From Pseudomonas fluvialis (GTDB taxonomy: Bacteria > Pseudomonadota > Gammaproteobacteria > Pseudomonadales > Pseudomonadaceae), in NCBI RefSeq assembly GCF_002234375.1, contig NZ_NMQV01000002.1, positions 62,001 to 126,000 of the forward strand: a stretch of 64,000 nucleotides of DNA. The letters are read 5' to 3'. The position numbers were made by a program, and so were the translations under genes. This document shows, piece after piece, positions 17,118-25,212 of this stretch. Positions within the stretch are counted from its first letter, which is position 1; every line of letters starts with the position of its first letter. Below the pieces are notes generated by a model. That model was not told the DNA's origin. It saw only the letters and a list, made by a program, of their open reading frames with translations, and ran no database searches.

Positions 17118-17190
17118 CTTATGCGATGCACGGGTGGCTGGGCTTGGCAGTTAAGCGCTGCGACGTGACAGCGCGATGACAAGTCATAAG
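17118..17190. promoter_or_regulatory. Divergent lysR/HAD control region with CTTATG, CATAAG and a palindrome
   Basis: The 177-bp divergent gap contains CTTATG at 17118-17123 and CATAAG at 17185-17190. The latter overlaps a perfect dyad ATGAC-AA-GTCAT at 17176-17187. The same hexamer occurs in the phnS upstream dyad. The arrangement resembles LysR recognition and activation half-sites, but this is pattern matching only. Confidence 0.35.
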
Positions 17191-17287
17191 AAAAGCTGGG
17201 GCATTGGCCAAGCCCAGGGCGCTGGGCGAGCGGCAGGGGCACGTCGATACTGCGCCAGGTCTTTCACCTGGCAGGCAAAGGTGCCCC

Positions 17288-17971
17288 ATGCAGGAACTTA
17301 CGCTGGCGATTTTCGACCTTGACCATACCCTGCTGCCGCTGGATTGCTCGGCGCAGTGGGCCGCGCGCATGCAACAGCTGGGTTGGGTGGCCGGCGCGCA
17401 GTTTCGCGCCCGGCATGCTGCGCTGATGGCTGAATACGGCGAGCGCGGGCTGGACATGCAGGCCTACCTGCAGCTGACCCTCGAACCGCTGCGCGGACGC
17501 TGCGCGCAGGCTGTGGCCGAGGCAGTACAGCAACTGGTCGATGAGCACCTGCTGCCGGCGGTCTATGCCCAGGCCTGGCGCTTGTTGCAGACGCACCGCG
17601 AAGCCGGACACAGCCTGTTGCTGGTGTCGGCCAGCGAGGACTTCCTGGTCGAGCCGATGGGCCGGGCGTTGGGCTTCACGCATATCTTTGGCGTGCCCTG
17701 CGCTCGCCAGGACGGTTGCTTCACCGGCGCGCCGGGTGGCCCGGCTACCTATGCCGAGGGCAAGGTGCGCTGTGTCGAAGCCTGGCTGGCGGGCCAGCAG
17801 GCGCGTGTGCGGCGTAGCTATTTCTACAGTGACTCGCACAACGACCTGCCGCTGCTGCACTGGGTCAGCGACCCGCGTCCAACCAACCCCAACGCGCGCC
17901 TGCAGGCCGAAGCTCAGCGCCTGGGTTGGCCATGCCTGTGGCTCGATCCGCAGCAGGCCGCCAGCGCCTGA
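17288..17971 (+). CDS. HAD-superfamily subfamily IB phosphatase linked to phnW/phnX
   Basis: A 227-residue HAD-IB hydrolase, SerB/PSPase-like. Motif I FDLDHTLL has the nucleophile D10 and acid/base D12. Motif II is VSAS (S114), motif III Lys159 (EGKVRCVEAW) and motif IV YSDSHNDLPLL (D182, D186). A helical cap follows motif I. It is the first gene of a plus-strand operon with phnW and phnX, 59 bp before phnW. The substrate is unknown; a phosphorylated side product of phosphonate metabolism is possible. PhnX, itself a HAD enzyme, is not replaced by it. Confidence 0.85.
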   Translation: MQELTLAIFDLDHTLLPLDCSAQWAARMQQLGWVAGAQFRARHAALMAEYGERGLDMQAYLQLTLEPLRGRCAQAVAEAVQQLVDEHLLPAVYAQAWRLLQTHREAGHSLLLVSASEDFLVEPMGRALGFTHIFGVPCARQDGCFTGAPGGPATYAEGKVRCVEAWLAGQQARVRRSYFYSDSHNDLPLLHWVSDPRPTNPNARLQAEAQRLGWPCLWLDPQQAASA

Positions 17972-18030
17972 TCCCAGGCTTCCTTAGTTCCCATCAAGGG
18001 TGCCGCCTGGGCGGCGCCAGGAGTACTTTC

Positions 18031-19149
18031 ATGCGTGAACCCGTACTGCTTACCCCCGGCCCGCTGACCACCAGCCTGGCTACCAAGACGGCCATGCTGC
18101 GTGACTGGGGCAGCTGGGATACGGCCTTCAACCAGCTCAGCGCATCCGTGTGCAGCGACTTGCTGGCGATTGCCGACGCCGGTGACAGCCATGTCTGCGT
18201 ACCCTTGCAGGGCTCCGGGACCTTTGCCGTAGAGGCCGCCATCGGCACGCTGTTGCCGCGCGACGGCACGCTGTTGGTGCTGGTCAATGGTGCCTATGGC
18301 GAGCGTATGGCGCGCCTTACCGAGGTCATGGGACGGCGTGTGGTGCGTCTGACCTTTGCCGACCACCAGGCGGTTTGCCCGCGCCGCCTGGCGGCCGCCC
18401 TGGCCGCGCACCCGGAATGCAGCCATGTCGGGGTCATCCATTGCGAAACCAGCACCGGGCTGCTCAACCCGCTGGAGCAGATCGCCGGTGTGGTAGCGGC
18501 CGCTGGGCGCGCGCTGATCATCGACAGTATGAGTGCCTTTGGTGCCTTGCCGGTGCTGGCCCGCCAGGTACCCTTTGCCGCGCTGGTTTCTTCGGCCAAC
18601 AAGTGTCTGGAGGGCGTGCCGGGCATGGCCTTTGTCCTCGCCGAGCGCCAGGCGCTGCTGGCCAGCGCCGCTAACAGCCATTCGCTGGCGCTCGACCTGC
18701 ACGACCAGTATGTCTATCTGCAGCGCAGCGGACAGTGGCGCTTCACGCCGCCGACCCATGTGCTGGCGGGCTTGCGTGCGGCGCTTGACCAGTACCTGGC
18801 CGCGGGTGGCCAGCCGGCGCGCCTGGCTCGTTACCAGGCCAACGCCGCACGGTTGCGCGACGGTCTGCGGCGCCTGGGGCTGCGCAGCTATCTGGCCGAG
18901 GACGTGCAGGCGCCGATCATCTTCACCGTGCATGCGCCACCCCTGCCGGGCTATCGCTTCGCCGCGCTCTACCAGGCGGTCCGTGCGCGCGGTTTCATCC
19001 TTTATCCGGGCAAGCTGACCTCGTGCGAAACCTTCCGCATAGGCTGTATTGGTGCGCTGGATGGCGCGGAAATCGACCAGGCCCTGGCCGCCCTGGCGGC
19101 GGCGCTTGATGAACTGGGCTATCTGCCCGCAGCGGAGGTGGCGGCATGA
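18031..19149 (+). CDS. phnW: 2-Aminoethylphosphonate:pyruvate transaminase
   Basis: A 372-residue fold-type I aminotransferase that would convert AEP and pyruvate to phosphonoacetaldehyde and alanine in the cytosol. The opening [25 protein letters not shown] is diagnostic of PhnW. The PLP site shows D165 in IIDSMSAFG and the Schiff-base lysine K191 in [12 protein letters not shown]. The C-terminal motif is [22 protein letters not shown] good ribosome site (CAGGAG) precedes the ATG at 18031. Its stop overlaps the phnX start (ATGA), implying coupled translation. Confidence 0.96.
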   Translation: MREPVLLTPGPLTTSLATKTAMLRDWGSWDTAFNQLSASVCSDLLAIADAGDSHVCVPLQGSGTFAVEAAIGTLLPRDGTLLVLVNGAYGERMARLTEVMGRRVVRLTFADHQAVCPRRLAAALAAHPECSHVGVIHCETSTGLLNPLEQIAGVVAAAGRALIIDSMSAFGALPVLARQVPFAALVSSANKCLEGVPGMAFVLAERQALLASAANSHSLALDLHDQYVYLQRSGQWRFTPPTHVLAGLRAALDQYLAAGGQPARLARYQANAARLRDGLRRLGLRSYLAEDVQAPIIFTVHAPPLPGYRFAALYQAVRARGFILYPGKLTSCETFRIGCIGALDGAEIDQALAALAAALDELGYLPAAEVAA

Positions 19150-19979
19150 GCTATCGCTACCAGCGTCGTTACTGTGCCCCGCTGCAGGCGGTGATCCTCG
19201 ACTGGGCAGGCACGGTGGTGGATTTCGGCTCGTTTGCCCCTACCCAGGTGCTGATCGATGCCTTCGCGGCCTTCGGCATCAGCGTCAGCCTTGACGAAGC
19301 ACGCGTGCCCATGGGCTTGGCCAAGTGGCAACACATCCAGGCGCTGGGGCGCCTGCCGACGGTGGCGGCGCGCTGGCAGGCCCGCTATGGCAAGGCGATG
19401 AGCGACGCCGATGTGGATGCGCTGTATGCACGCTTCATACCCCTGCAGATCGAACGCGTCGGGCAGTATTCGGCACCTATTCCCGGTGCCTTGGCGGCGG
19501 TTGCCGCGCTGCGCCAGCGTGGCCTGAAAATCGGTAGCTGCTCCGGTTACCCGCGTGTGGTGATGGACGCGCTGTTGCCGATTGCCGCGGCGGCGGGCTA
19601 TCAGCCTGACCATACGGTGGCCACCGACGACCTGCCGGCGGGCGGTCGCCCGGGACCCTGGATGGCGCTGGAGAATGTGCTGCGTTTGGGGGTGAGCGAC
19701 GTGGCGGCGTGCGTCAAGGTTGACGATACCCCGCCGGGGATTGCCGAAGGCCTGGCGGCCGGCATGTGGACAGTCGGCCTGGCGGCTTCGGGCAACGAAG
19801 TGGGTGTCGACTACGCGCAGTGGCAGGCTCTTGACCCGCTAGCCCGCGAGCAGCGCCTGCAGGGCGCCCGCCAGCGTCTCTACCAGGCCGGTGCCCACTA
19901 TGTGCTGGACAGCCTGGCCGAGTTGCCGGCGTTGCTGGACGAGATCGACGCCCGCCTGGCGCGCGGCGAGCGTCCCTGA
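19146..19979 (+). CDS. phnX: Phosphonoacetaldehyde hydrolase (phosphonatase)
   Basis: A 277-residue HAD enzyme that breaks the C-P bond of phosphonoacetaldehyde to give acetaldehyde and phosphate. The nucleophile D19 lies in [13 protein letters not shown]. The Schiff-base lysine K60 lies in [10 protein letters not shown], the cap-domain motif unique to phosphonatase. Later motifs are [12 protein letters not shown] and [20 protein letters not shown]. It overlaps phnW by four bases, so the two steps of AEP breakdown are made together. No frameshift or missing catalytic residue is visible. Confidence 0.96.
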   Translation: MSYRYQRRYCAPLQAVILDWAGTVVDFGSFAPTQVLIDAFAAFGISVSLDEARVPMGLAKWQHIQALGRLPTVAARWQARYGKAMSDADVDALYARFIPLQIERVGQYSAPIPGALAAVAALRQRGLKIGSCSGYPRVVMDALLPIAAAAGYQPDHTVATDDLPAGGRPGPWMALENVLRLGVSDVAACVKVDDTPPGIAEGLAAGMWTVGLAASGNEVGVDYAQWQALDPLAREQRLQGARQRLYQAGAHYVLDSLAELPALLDEIDARLARGERP

Positions 19980-19987
19980 GTGGAGGC

Positions 19988-20230
19988 TCAGGCGTGTTGC
20001 GGCTGCAGGATGCGCAACAGTGCCTGGGCGTGCTCGGCGGCGTCCAGGCCCAGGCTGGTCAGGTAGCCGCCATCGGCCTGGCTGATCAGTCCCTTGGCAT
20101 GCAGGCGCTGGGCGGCGGCAACGGTGGCGGGGGCGGCGCTGTGGTGCACCTTGAGGCCTTCCTGGGTGTTGTCCAGGTTGAACAGGGCGAGCAGTTCGGC
20201 TTCGGCAATCAGTTCGGCGGTGTAGGCCAT
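19988..20230 (-). CDS. Conserved small protein of the TIGR02647 type, function unknown
   Basis: An 80-residue soluble protein, MAYTAELIAEAELLALFNLDNTQEGLKVHH..., with an AAQRLHAKGLISQADGGYLTSLGLDAAEHAQALL C-terminal half that looks like a winged-helix wing-and-turn. It matches my recollection of the gammaproteobacterial TIGR02647 family. It ends 8 bp from phnX on the opposite strand (convergent), so it is probably the native core gene at the edge of the AEP insertion. No role is known. Confidence 0.75.
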   Translation of the reverse strand: MAYTAELIAEAELLALFNLDNTQEGLKVHHSAAPATVAAAQRLHAKGLISQADGGYLTSLGLDAAEHAQALLRILQPQHA

Positions 20231-20312
20231 GGGAACTCCAGAGGTGGGGGTGTGCCAGCAGTCTAGACCCTGTGGCGTTGCCACGGGGCGTGGATAAAGG
20301 TCGCAGGTAGTT

Positions 20313-21107
20313 TTACGGGCCGCCCAGCTTGAGCAGGGCCGGCTGGGCATGCGCGGCCGTGGGCGCCCAGTCGCGCAGGATGGCCTGATAGCGCCCGCTG
20401 CTGTGCAACGCGCGCATGCCACGGTCGAAGGCGGCGAGCAGCGCCGGTGCCTGTGCATGCTGGCGGGAAAAACTGAGGTACAGGCTGGGACGGTGTACGG
20501 TGGCCAGGGCATGGAACTGCCCGGCCAGCTCGGGGTGTTCGCTGAACAGCACGGCAGCTGTGCCGCGGTAGGCGACAAAGAACGCCACGCGGCCGCGCTG
20601 CAGCATGCGGAAGCCGTTGAGGTCCTGGCGTACCGGGACACGCAGGATCGCTTCCCGGCTGTCGAAGCGGCTACCGTATTCGTAGCCGATGGTCACCGCG
20701 ACCCGGCGGCCGTCGAGCTGTTGCAGGTGCTGGATCTCACTGTATTCGCCCTGGCGCGCCCACAGCAGGATGTCGTCCTGGAACAGCGGTTGTTCGGGCA
20801 GCAGGTAGTCGCGGGCGATCTGTGGGTTGGGTGCGGTATTGAAGCAGCCGGCCAGCTCGCCTTTGCGGGTCATCTGCATGCAGCGCGCGTAGGGATAGGC
20901 GAGCAGCTCGACTTCCACCCCGGCAGCGGCAAATGCGGCGCGAACGATATCTACCGACAGGCCACGTATTTCACCCTGGCGCACGGCGCTGTAGGGATAC
21001 CAGTCGTCCTCGACGCCGATTCGCGGCACGTCGGCCTGGGCTGTGCCCAGTGCGCCAAGCAGCAGGGCCAGCAGCGCACAGGCGAGGTGCTTACTGCGCG
21101 GCTTCAT
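20313..21107 (-). CDS. Periplasmic solute-binding protein, family 3 (amino-acid-binding-like)
   Basis: A 264-residue exported protein with signal peptide MKPRSKHLACALLALLLGALGTAQA. The mature domain PRIGVEDDWYPYSAVRQGEIRGLSVDIVRAAFAAAGVEVELLAYPYARCMQMTRKGELAGCFN is a family-3 substrate-binding fold. No permease or ATPase gene is nearby, so it may be an orphan binding protein, or a sensor-type or enzyme-like relative. Its start overlaps the end of the preceding 159-residue gene by 17 bp, implying coupling. A hairpin near 20268-20289 in the downstream gap may end the operon. The ligand is unknown. Confidence 0.82.
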   Translation of the reverse strand: MKPRSKHLACALLALLLGALGTAQADVPRIGVEDDWYPYSAVRQGEIRGLSVDIVRAAFAAAGVEVELLAYPYARCMQMTRKGELAGCFNTAPNPQIARDYLLPEQPLFQDDILLWARQGEYSEIQHLQQLDGRRVAVTIGYEYGSRFDSREAILRVPVRQDLNGFRMLQRGRVAFFVAYRGTAAVLFSEHPELAGQFHALATVHRPSLYLSFSRQHAQAPALLAAFDRGMRALHSSGRYQAILRDWAPTAAHAQPALLKLGGP

Positions 21108-21570
21108 CCGCCAGCTCCGGCAGCGTCGGCAGTTCACGGAGCAGGCGCTCGTAGCCGGGCATGTCGAAGGGCTGGCCGCTGTCGAGCATCTGCTTGATGC
21201 TGTAGGCCAGTACCTGGCTCATCAGTTCGATGATCTCTTCGCGTGCATAGCCCACCAGGCTGAGCTTGTTGAAGCTGGCCTGAGCGGCTGGCGGTTTGCC
21301 GGCGGCGAGCTGGTTCTCCACCGCTTCGGCGAGCATGGCCGCGGTGAACTGCTCTTCGTCGTCGTCATCATCGTGTGGGGCGTGTGGTTCGGTATGCATG
21401 GCGGAATTTTCCAGTGAGGTGGCCTGTTCCAGTTGGCACAGCTGGCAGTCATCGGGGTCGCCCAGGGTGCCTTCCTGATAGCGCACCCGGCGTTGTGCGG
21501 ACTGACGGTCGGCACTGAAGCGAAAGTGCGCCGGTCGCTTTGGCGATTGTTCTGGCACGGCGGGCTCCAC
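21091..21570 (-). CDS. Acidic protein of unknown function
   Basis: Up to 159 residues from a GTG at 21568-21570. The N-terminal part has CQLCQLEQA (a CxxC pair) and an Asp/Glu run (DDDDDEEQ). The C-terminal half is helical: FTAAMLAEAVENQLAAGKPPAAQASFNKLSLVGYAREEIIELMSQVLAYSIKQMLDSG. No signal peptide or membrane segment is seen. A shorter start at the ATG at 21397-21399 is possible and would remove the CxxC part. It lies in a four-gene minus-strand run after nnrS and overlaps the binding-protein gene. I do not recognise its family. Confidence 0.65.
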   Translation of the reverse strand: MEPAVPEQSPKRPAHFRFSADRQSAQRRVRYQEGTLGDPDDCQLCQLEQATSLENSAMHTEPHAPHDDDDDEEQFTAAMLAEAVENQLAAGKPPAAQASFNKLSLVGYAREEIIELMSQVLAYSIKQMLDSGQPFDMPGYERLLRELPTLPELADEAAQ

Positions 21571-21608
21571 AAGGCGCAGGTCAGGTTGGACAGTGTACGC
21601 CAGCCCGG

Positions 21609-22751
21609 TTAGCGAGAAGACTGACGCTGATCAGCGCGCTGACTGTCGCGCAGTTGCCAGAGCAATACCAGCAGGCCGGCAAAGGCCAGGCTCCACAGGC
21701 CAGCCGCCAGCGCCAGGCAAAGGGCGGGAGGCAGTCCCGGCAGCCCGGCGAGCAGGCGAGCCAGGGCGGCCAGGCTGGGCAGCAGGGCGATCGCGTGGAT
21801 CCAGGGCCGGGCATTGGCGTTACGCCAGCATAGCAGCAGGCGGGTGCGCGCCATCACCGCCAGGCTCAGCGTGCCCAGTGCGCCGATGCTCAGCGCATGC
21901 AGGGCGGCATTGCCGCCTGGCAGCGGCCAGAGCAGGTGCAGGCCGTACAGGGCCAGACCGATGACCAGCCAGGCATAACCCAGCAGCAAGATCAGCAAGT
22001 CAGCCCGTTGCCGGTAGCGCCAGGGTTGCCAGCGTAACCAGCGCAGCAGAACCAGCAGGCTGGTCAACAGCAGTGCCAGGCCGGCGAGGGGCTGGCTGAG
22101 CGGCTGCAGGCCAAGCAGTAGGGCCGCAGCCAGACCAAGCAGCCCGGCACCTTCCAGGCGCGGTTGCACACGGTGCTGCAGCGTCCAGCCCTGCTGCTGT
22201 GCGTGGCCGGCCAGTGCCGGGGCAATGATCCGCCCGCCCATGAAGAACAGCAGGCCAGCCAGCAGCAAGAGTGCACTGCGTGCCTGCGCCGGGCCATCGA
22301 GCAGCCCTGTGCCCGTGGCCGGCAAGCTGCTGAGCAGGGCGAGCAGGCCAACCATCGGCGCTACGCTCTGGTTGCGCCACTTTTTCGCTGCGCCGAGAAA
22401 GCGCGGCAGTACCTGCCAGGTCAGGCCGGCGGCGAACAGCGCGGCGGCCAGCCCCGCCAGCAGGCTGCCGGGATAGGCGAGGAATAACAGGCGCGCGGCC
22501 AGCCAGCAGCCGAGCAGCGCCAGGCAACGCGGTTGTGGTTGTGGGCCAAGCAGGTAGCCGGCGACCACTGCCAGGGCATAGCCAAACAGCAGCTCGTGGG
22601 CGTGCCCCAGCGGCTGGGCGAGTCCCGGTGGCATCGGTAAAACACCCAGCAGGCCGGCCACGCTCAGCGGCAGCAGCAGGGTGGCGTACAGCGCCGCCGC
22701 GGGAAAGAACCAGGCATGCGCCATGGTCGGGCGTGGGCGCTGCATGGTCAT
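21609..22751 (-). CDS. nnrS: NnrS-family heme/copper membrane protein
   Basis: A 380-residue protein with about twelve hydrophobic helices and the NnrS landmarks GHAHELLFGYALAVVAGYLL, FFMGGRIIAPALAGH, and HALSIGALGTLSLAVMARTRL. The histidines in HAHE, GHA and HALS are likely heme or copper ligands. NnrS proteins are linked to nitric-oxide stress and denitrification in other bacteria. Here the start is 1 bp after the GH114 gene stop, and no denitrification genes are in the window. The role in this setting is therefore unclear. Confidence 0.88.
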   Translation of the reverse strand: MTMQRPRPTMAHAWFFPAAALYATLLLPLSVAGLLGVLPMPPGLAQPLGHAHELLFGYALAVVAGYLLGPQPQPRCLALLGCWLAARLLFLAYPGSLLAGLAAALFAAGLTWQVLPRFLGAAKKWRNQSVAPMVGLLALLSSLPATGTGLLDGPAQARSALLLLAGLLFFMGGRIIAPALAGHAQQQGWTLQHRVQPRLEGAGLLGLAAALLLGLQPLSQPLAGLALLLTSLLVLLRWLRWQPWRYRQRADLLILLLGYAWLVIGLALYGLHLLWPLPGGNAALHALSIGALGTLSLAVMARTRLLLCWRNANARPWIHAIALLPSLAALARLLAGLPGLPPALCLALAAGLWSLAFAGLLVLLWQLRDSQRADQRQSSR

Positions 22752-22752
22752 G

Positions 22753-23502
22753 TCAGCGGCAGGCCCGGCCTATGCCACGCAGATTGCGACGGAAGAACTG
22801 CAGCTGATAACCGGCCTGTCGTGCCTGGCGACACAGCGTGCGGCTATAGGGACGGTATTCGGCAATGAACACTGGCTTGCCCTGGCTGCGCATCAGCTGG
22901 TAAGCGGCGCATTCGCTATAGCGGTAGCAGCTTTCGTTGACGGCAAAGTCGAAGGCCTCATGCAGCTCATCCAGCAGTTCGACGGCATTCTTCAGGCCGA
23001 CCGCCAGGTCGCGGGCATGCGCCTGCTCGGCCAGCCAGCGGTTGAACAGCAGTTGCTCGCTGCGCGTGAGCGCCAGTCCGTTGTGGTTGGCATAGCCGTC
23101 GACATTGTCGGGATCCACGCCGTCACAGCCCTTGTCGCGGGCCAGGTCCAGGCGCGCGGCCAGCACTGTGCGTACCTGTGGGTAGCGATAGTCCAGCCAG
23201 CGCTCACCGGGCCAGTCCGCCAGGGGCAGGCCCAGACTGTCTGGCGGGAATTGCCCGGCATCTGCGCGCCAGTCTTCCCAGGTGCCGGCACTGAAATAGC
23301 ACAGCACGATGTGCCCGCGCGCCTTGAGGTGGGCGATGCGCGGCGCGCTGTGGTCGAACAGATCGATGATGTACACCTGGCGGTGCGGCTGGCGCAGCGG
23401 GCCATCGAGTTGCAGATGCCAGCTGCTCTGCGCAGGAATCACCAGGGGCGTGGCCAGTGCTGGTGTGGCAAGCAGCACAAGCAGGACAAACAGTGCACGC
23501 AT
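22753..23502 (-). CDS. Exported GH114-type endo-alpha-1,4-polygalactosaminidase
   Basis: A 249-residue secreted glycosidase with signal peptide MRALFVLLVLLATPALA. The TIM-barrel motifs of the family are present: QVYIIDLFDHSAPRIAHLKARGHIVLCYFSAGTWEDWR, CDGVDPDNVDGYANHNG (likely catalytic acids) and GLKNAVELLDEL. Characterised relatives cut alpha-1,4-linked galactosamine polymers. A strong ribosome site (AAGGAG) precedes the ATG at 23500-23502. It heads the operon with nnrS, suggesting periplasmic or extracellular polysaccharide processing, substrate unproven. Confidence 0.85.
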   Translation of the reverse strand: MRALFVLLVLLATPALATPLVIPAQSSWHLQLDGPLRQPHRQVYIIDLFDHSAPRIAHLKARGHIVLCYFSAGTWEDWRADAGQFPPDSLGLPLADWPGERWLDYRYPQVRTVLAARLDLARDKGCDGVDPDNVDGYANHNGLALTRSEQLLFNRWLAEQAHARDLAVGLKNAVELLDELHEAFDFAVNESCYRYSECAAYQLMRSQGKPVFIAEYRPYSRTLCRQARQAGYQLQFFRRNLRGIGRACR

Positions 23503-23584
23503 GGCGATCTCCTTGAGCCTGTGCGAAAGCCGGTGGCTGGCTACTGCCGTGCGCGTAGCGCCTGTCCGGGCAACATGACCGGCG

Positions 23585-23606
23585 GGCCGGCCGGACAGAG
23601 CCGGCC
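23585..23606 (-). terminator. GC-rich hairpin downstream of argH
   Basis: GGCCGGC (23585-23591) and GCCGGCC (23600-23606) form a 7-bp stem with an 8-nt loop just after argH. There is no convincing U-tract, so it may be a Rho-assisted end or a processing hairpin separating argH from the GH114 operon. Confidence 0.4.
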
Positions 23607-23617
23607 AGGCCAACCTG

Positions 23618-25012
23618 TTAGCGGCTTGCCAGCAGTTCGCGGCCGCGCGCCACGGCCGCGCGTACCTGGTTCGGCGCGGTGCCGCCGATATGGTCACGGG
23701 CGTTGACCGAGCCTTCCAGGGTCAGCACGGCGAACACGTCCTGTTCGATTTGCTCGCTGAACTGGCGCAGCTCGTCCAGGCTCATCTCAGCCAGGTCCTT
23801 GCCGGTTTGCACGCCGTACTTCACCGCATGGCCGACGATCTCGTGACAGTCGCGGAAGGGCAGGCCCTTGCGTACCAGGTAGTCGGCCAGGTCGGTGGCG
23901 GTGGAGAAGCCACGGCGCGCGGCTTCGCGCATGATGTCCTTCTTCGGCTTGATCGCCGGAACCATGTCGGCAAAAGCGCGCAGCGAGTCGCGCAGGGTAT
24001 CGGCGGCGTCGAACAGCGGTTCCTTGTCTTCCTGGTTGTCCTTGTTGTAGGCCAGCGGCTGGCCCTTCATCAGGGTCAGCAGGCCGGTCAGGGCGCCGAA
24101 TACGCGGCCACTCTTGCCACGCACCAGTTCCGGCACGTCCGGGTTCTTCTTCTGCGGCATGATCGAGGAACCGGTGCAGAAACGATCCGGCAGGTCGATG
24201 AACTGGAACTGCGCGGAAGTCCACAGCACCAGCTCTTCGGAGAAGCGCGACAGGTGCATCATCGCCAGGGAGGCGGCGGCGCAGAATTCGATGGCGAAGT
24301 CGCGGTCCGACACGCCGTCCAGCGAGTTGCCGCCCACGGCGTCGAAACCCAGCAGCTCGGCGGTGATTTCGCGGGCGATCGGGTAGGTGGTGCCGGCCAG
24401 CGCGGCCGAGCCGAGCGGCATGCGGTTGACCCGCTTGCGGCAGTCGACCAGGCGCTCGTGGTCGCGCGACAGCATCTCGAACCAGGCCAGCAGGTGATGC
24501 CCGAAGGTCACCGGCTGGGCGGTCTGCAGGTGGGTGAAGCCGGGCATGATGGTGTCCGCTTCGGCTTCGGCCAGGCCGAGCAGGCCCTGCTGCAGGCGGG
24601 TGATTTCGCCGAGGATGATGTCGATCTCGTCGCGCAGCCACAGGCGGATGTCGGTGGCCACCTGGTCGTTGCGGCTACGTCCGGTGTGCAGCTTCTTGCC
24701 GGTGATGCCGATGCGCTCGGTCAGGCGCGCCTCAATGTTCATGTGCACGTCTTCCAGGTCGACGCGCCAGTCGAACTGGCCGGCTTCGATCTCGGTCTGG
24801 ATCTGCTGCAGGCCCGTTTCGATGGCGTCACGCTCCTCGGCGGTCAGTACGCCGACCTTGGCCAGCATGGTCGCGTGGGCGATCGAGCCCATGATGTCGT
24901 GGCGGTACAGGCGCTTGTCGAAATCGACGGAGGCGGTGAAGCGGGCGACGAAGGCGTCGACGGGCTCGCTGAAGCGGCCGCCCCAGGACTGGTTGGTTTT
25001 CTCGCTGCTCAT
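23618..25012 (-). CDS. argH: Argininosuccinate lyase
   Basis: A 464-residue member of the fumarase/aspartase superfamily that cleaves argininosuccinate to arginine and fumarate. Motifs in order are [67 protein letters not shown] and the signature [26 protein letters not shown]. Length is standard. It is divergent from algZ across a 200-bp gap, the conserved Pseudomonas arrangement argH/algZR/hemCD. Confidence 0.97.
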   Translation of the reverse strand: MSSEKTNQSWGGRFSEPVDAFVARFTASVDFDKRLYRHDIMGSIAHATMLAKVGVLTAEERDAIETGLQQIQTEIEAGQFDWRVDLEDVHMNIEARLTERIGITGKKLHTGRSRNDQVATDIRLWLRDEIDIILGEITRLQQGLLGLAEAEADTIMPGFTHLQTAQPVTFGHHLLAWFEMLSRDHERLVDCRKRVNRMPLGSAALAGTTYPIAREITAELLGFDAVGGNSLDGVSDRDFAIEFCAAASLAMMHLSRFSEELVLWTSAQFQFIDLPDRFCTGSSIMPQKKNPDVPELVRGKSGRVFGALTGLLTLMKGQPLAYNKDNQEDKEPLFDAADTLRDSLRAFADMVPAIKPKKDIMREAARRGFSTATDLADYLVRKGLPFRDCHEIVGHAVKYGVQTGKDLAEMSLDELRQFSEQIEQDVFAVLTLEGSVNARDHIGGTAPNQVRAAVARGRELLASR

Positions 25013-25212
25013 GCTGGACTCGTGCAGTTAAGGCCGGAAAAAGTGGCGCGATCATAGCAGGCTGGCGCGCCCCGCGCAGGGCTGTGGCCTGCCGTAGGTA
25101 ACTGTCGGCTGGTTCACGCAATGACGTTTTGCCAGGCCTTTGACGCCGGCAAAATGGCCGGTCGGCGCCTGCCCCGCTTGTCGCCAGGCGGGGGCTGGTC
25201 AACACTGCGCAG

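Noticed and set aside
20313..21107. Annotation of the solute-binding protein as part of an ABC transporter
   Set aside because: No permease or ATPase gene is adjacent. It is kept as an orphan binding protein.
23690..25057. A 455-codon frame antisense to argH
   Set aside because: argH is full length with its signature sequence. The opposite frame is a GC-driven shadow.
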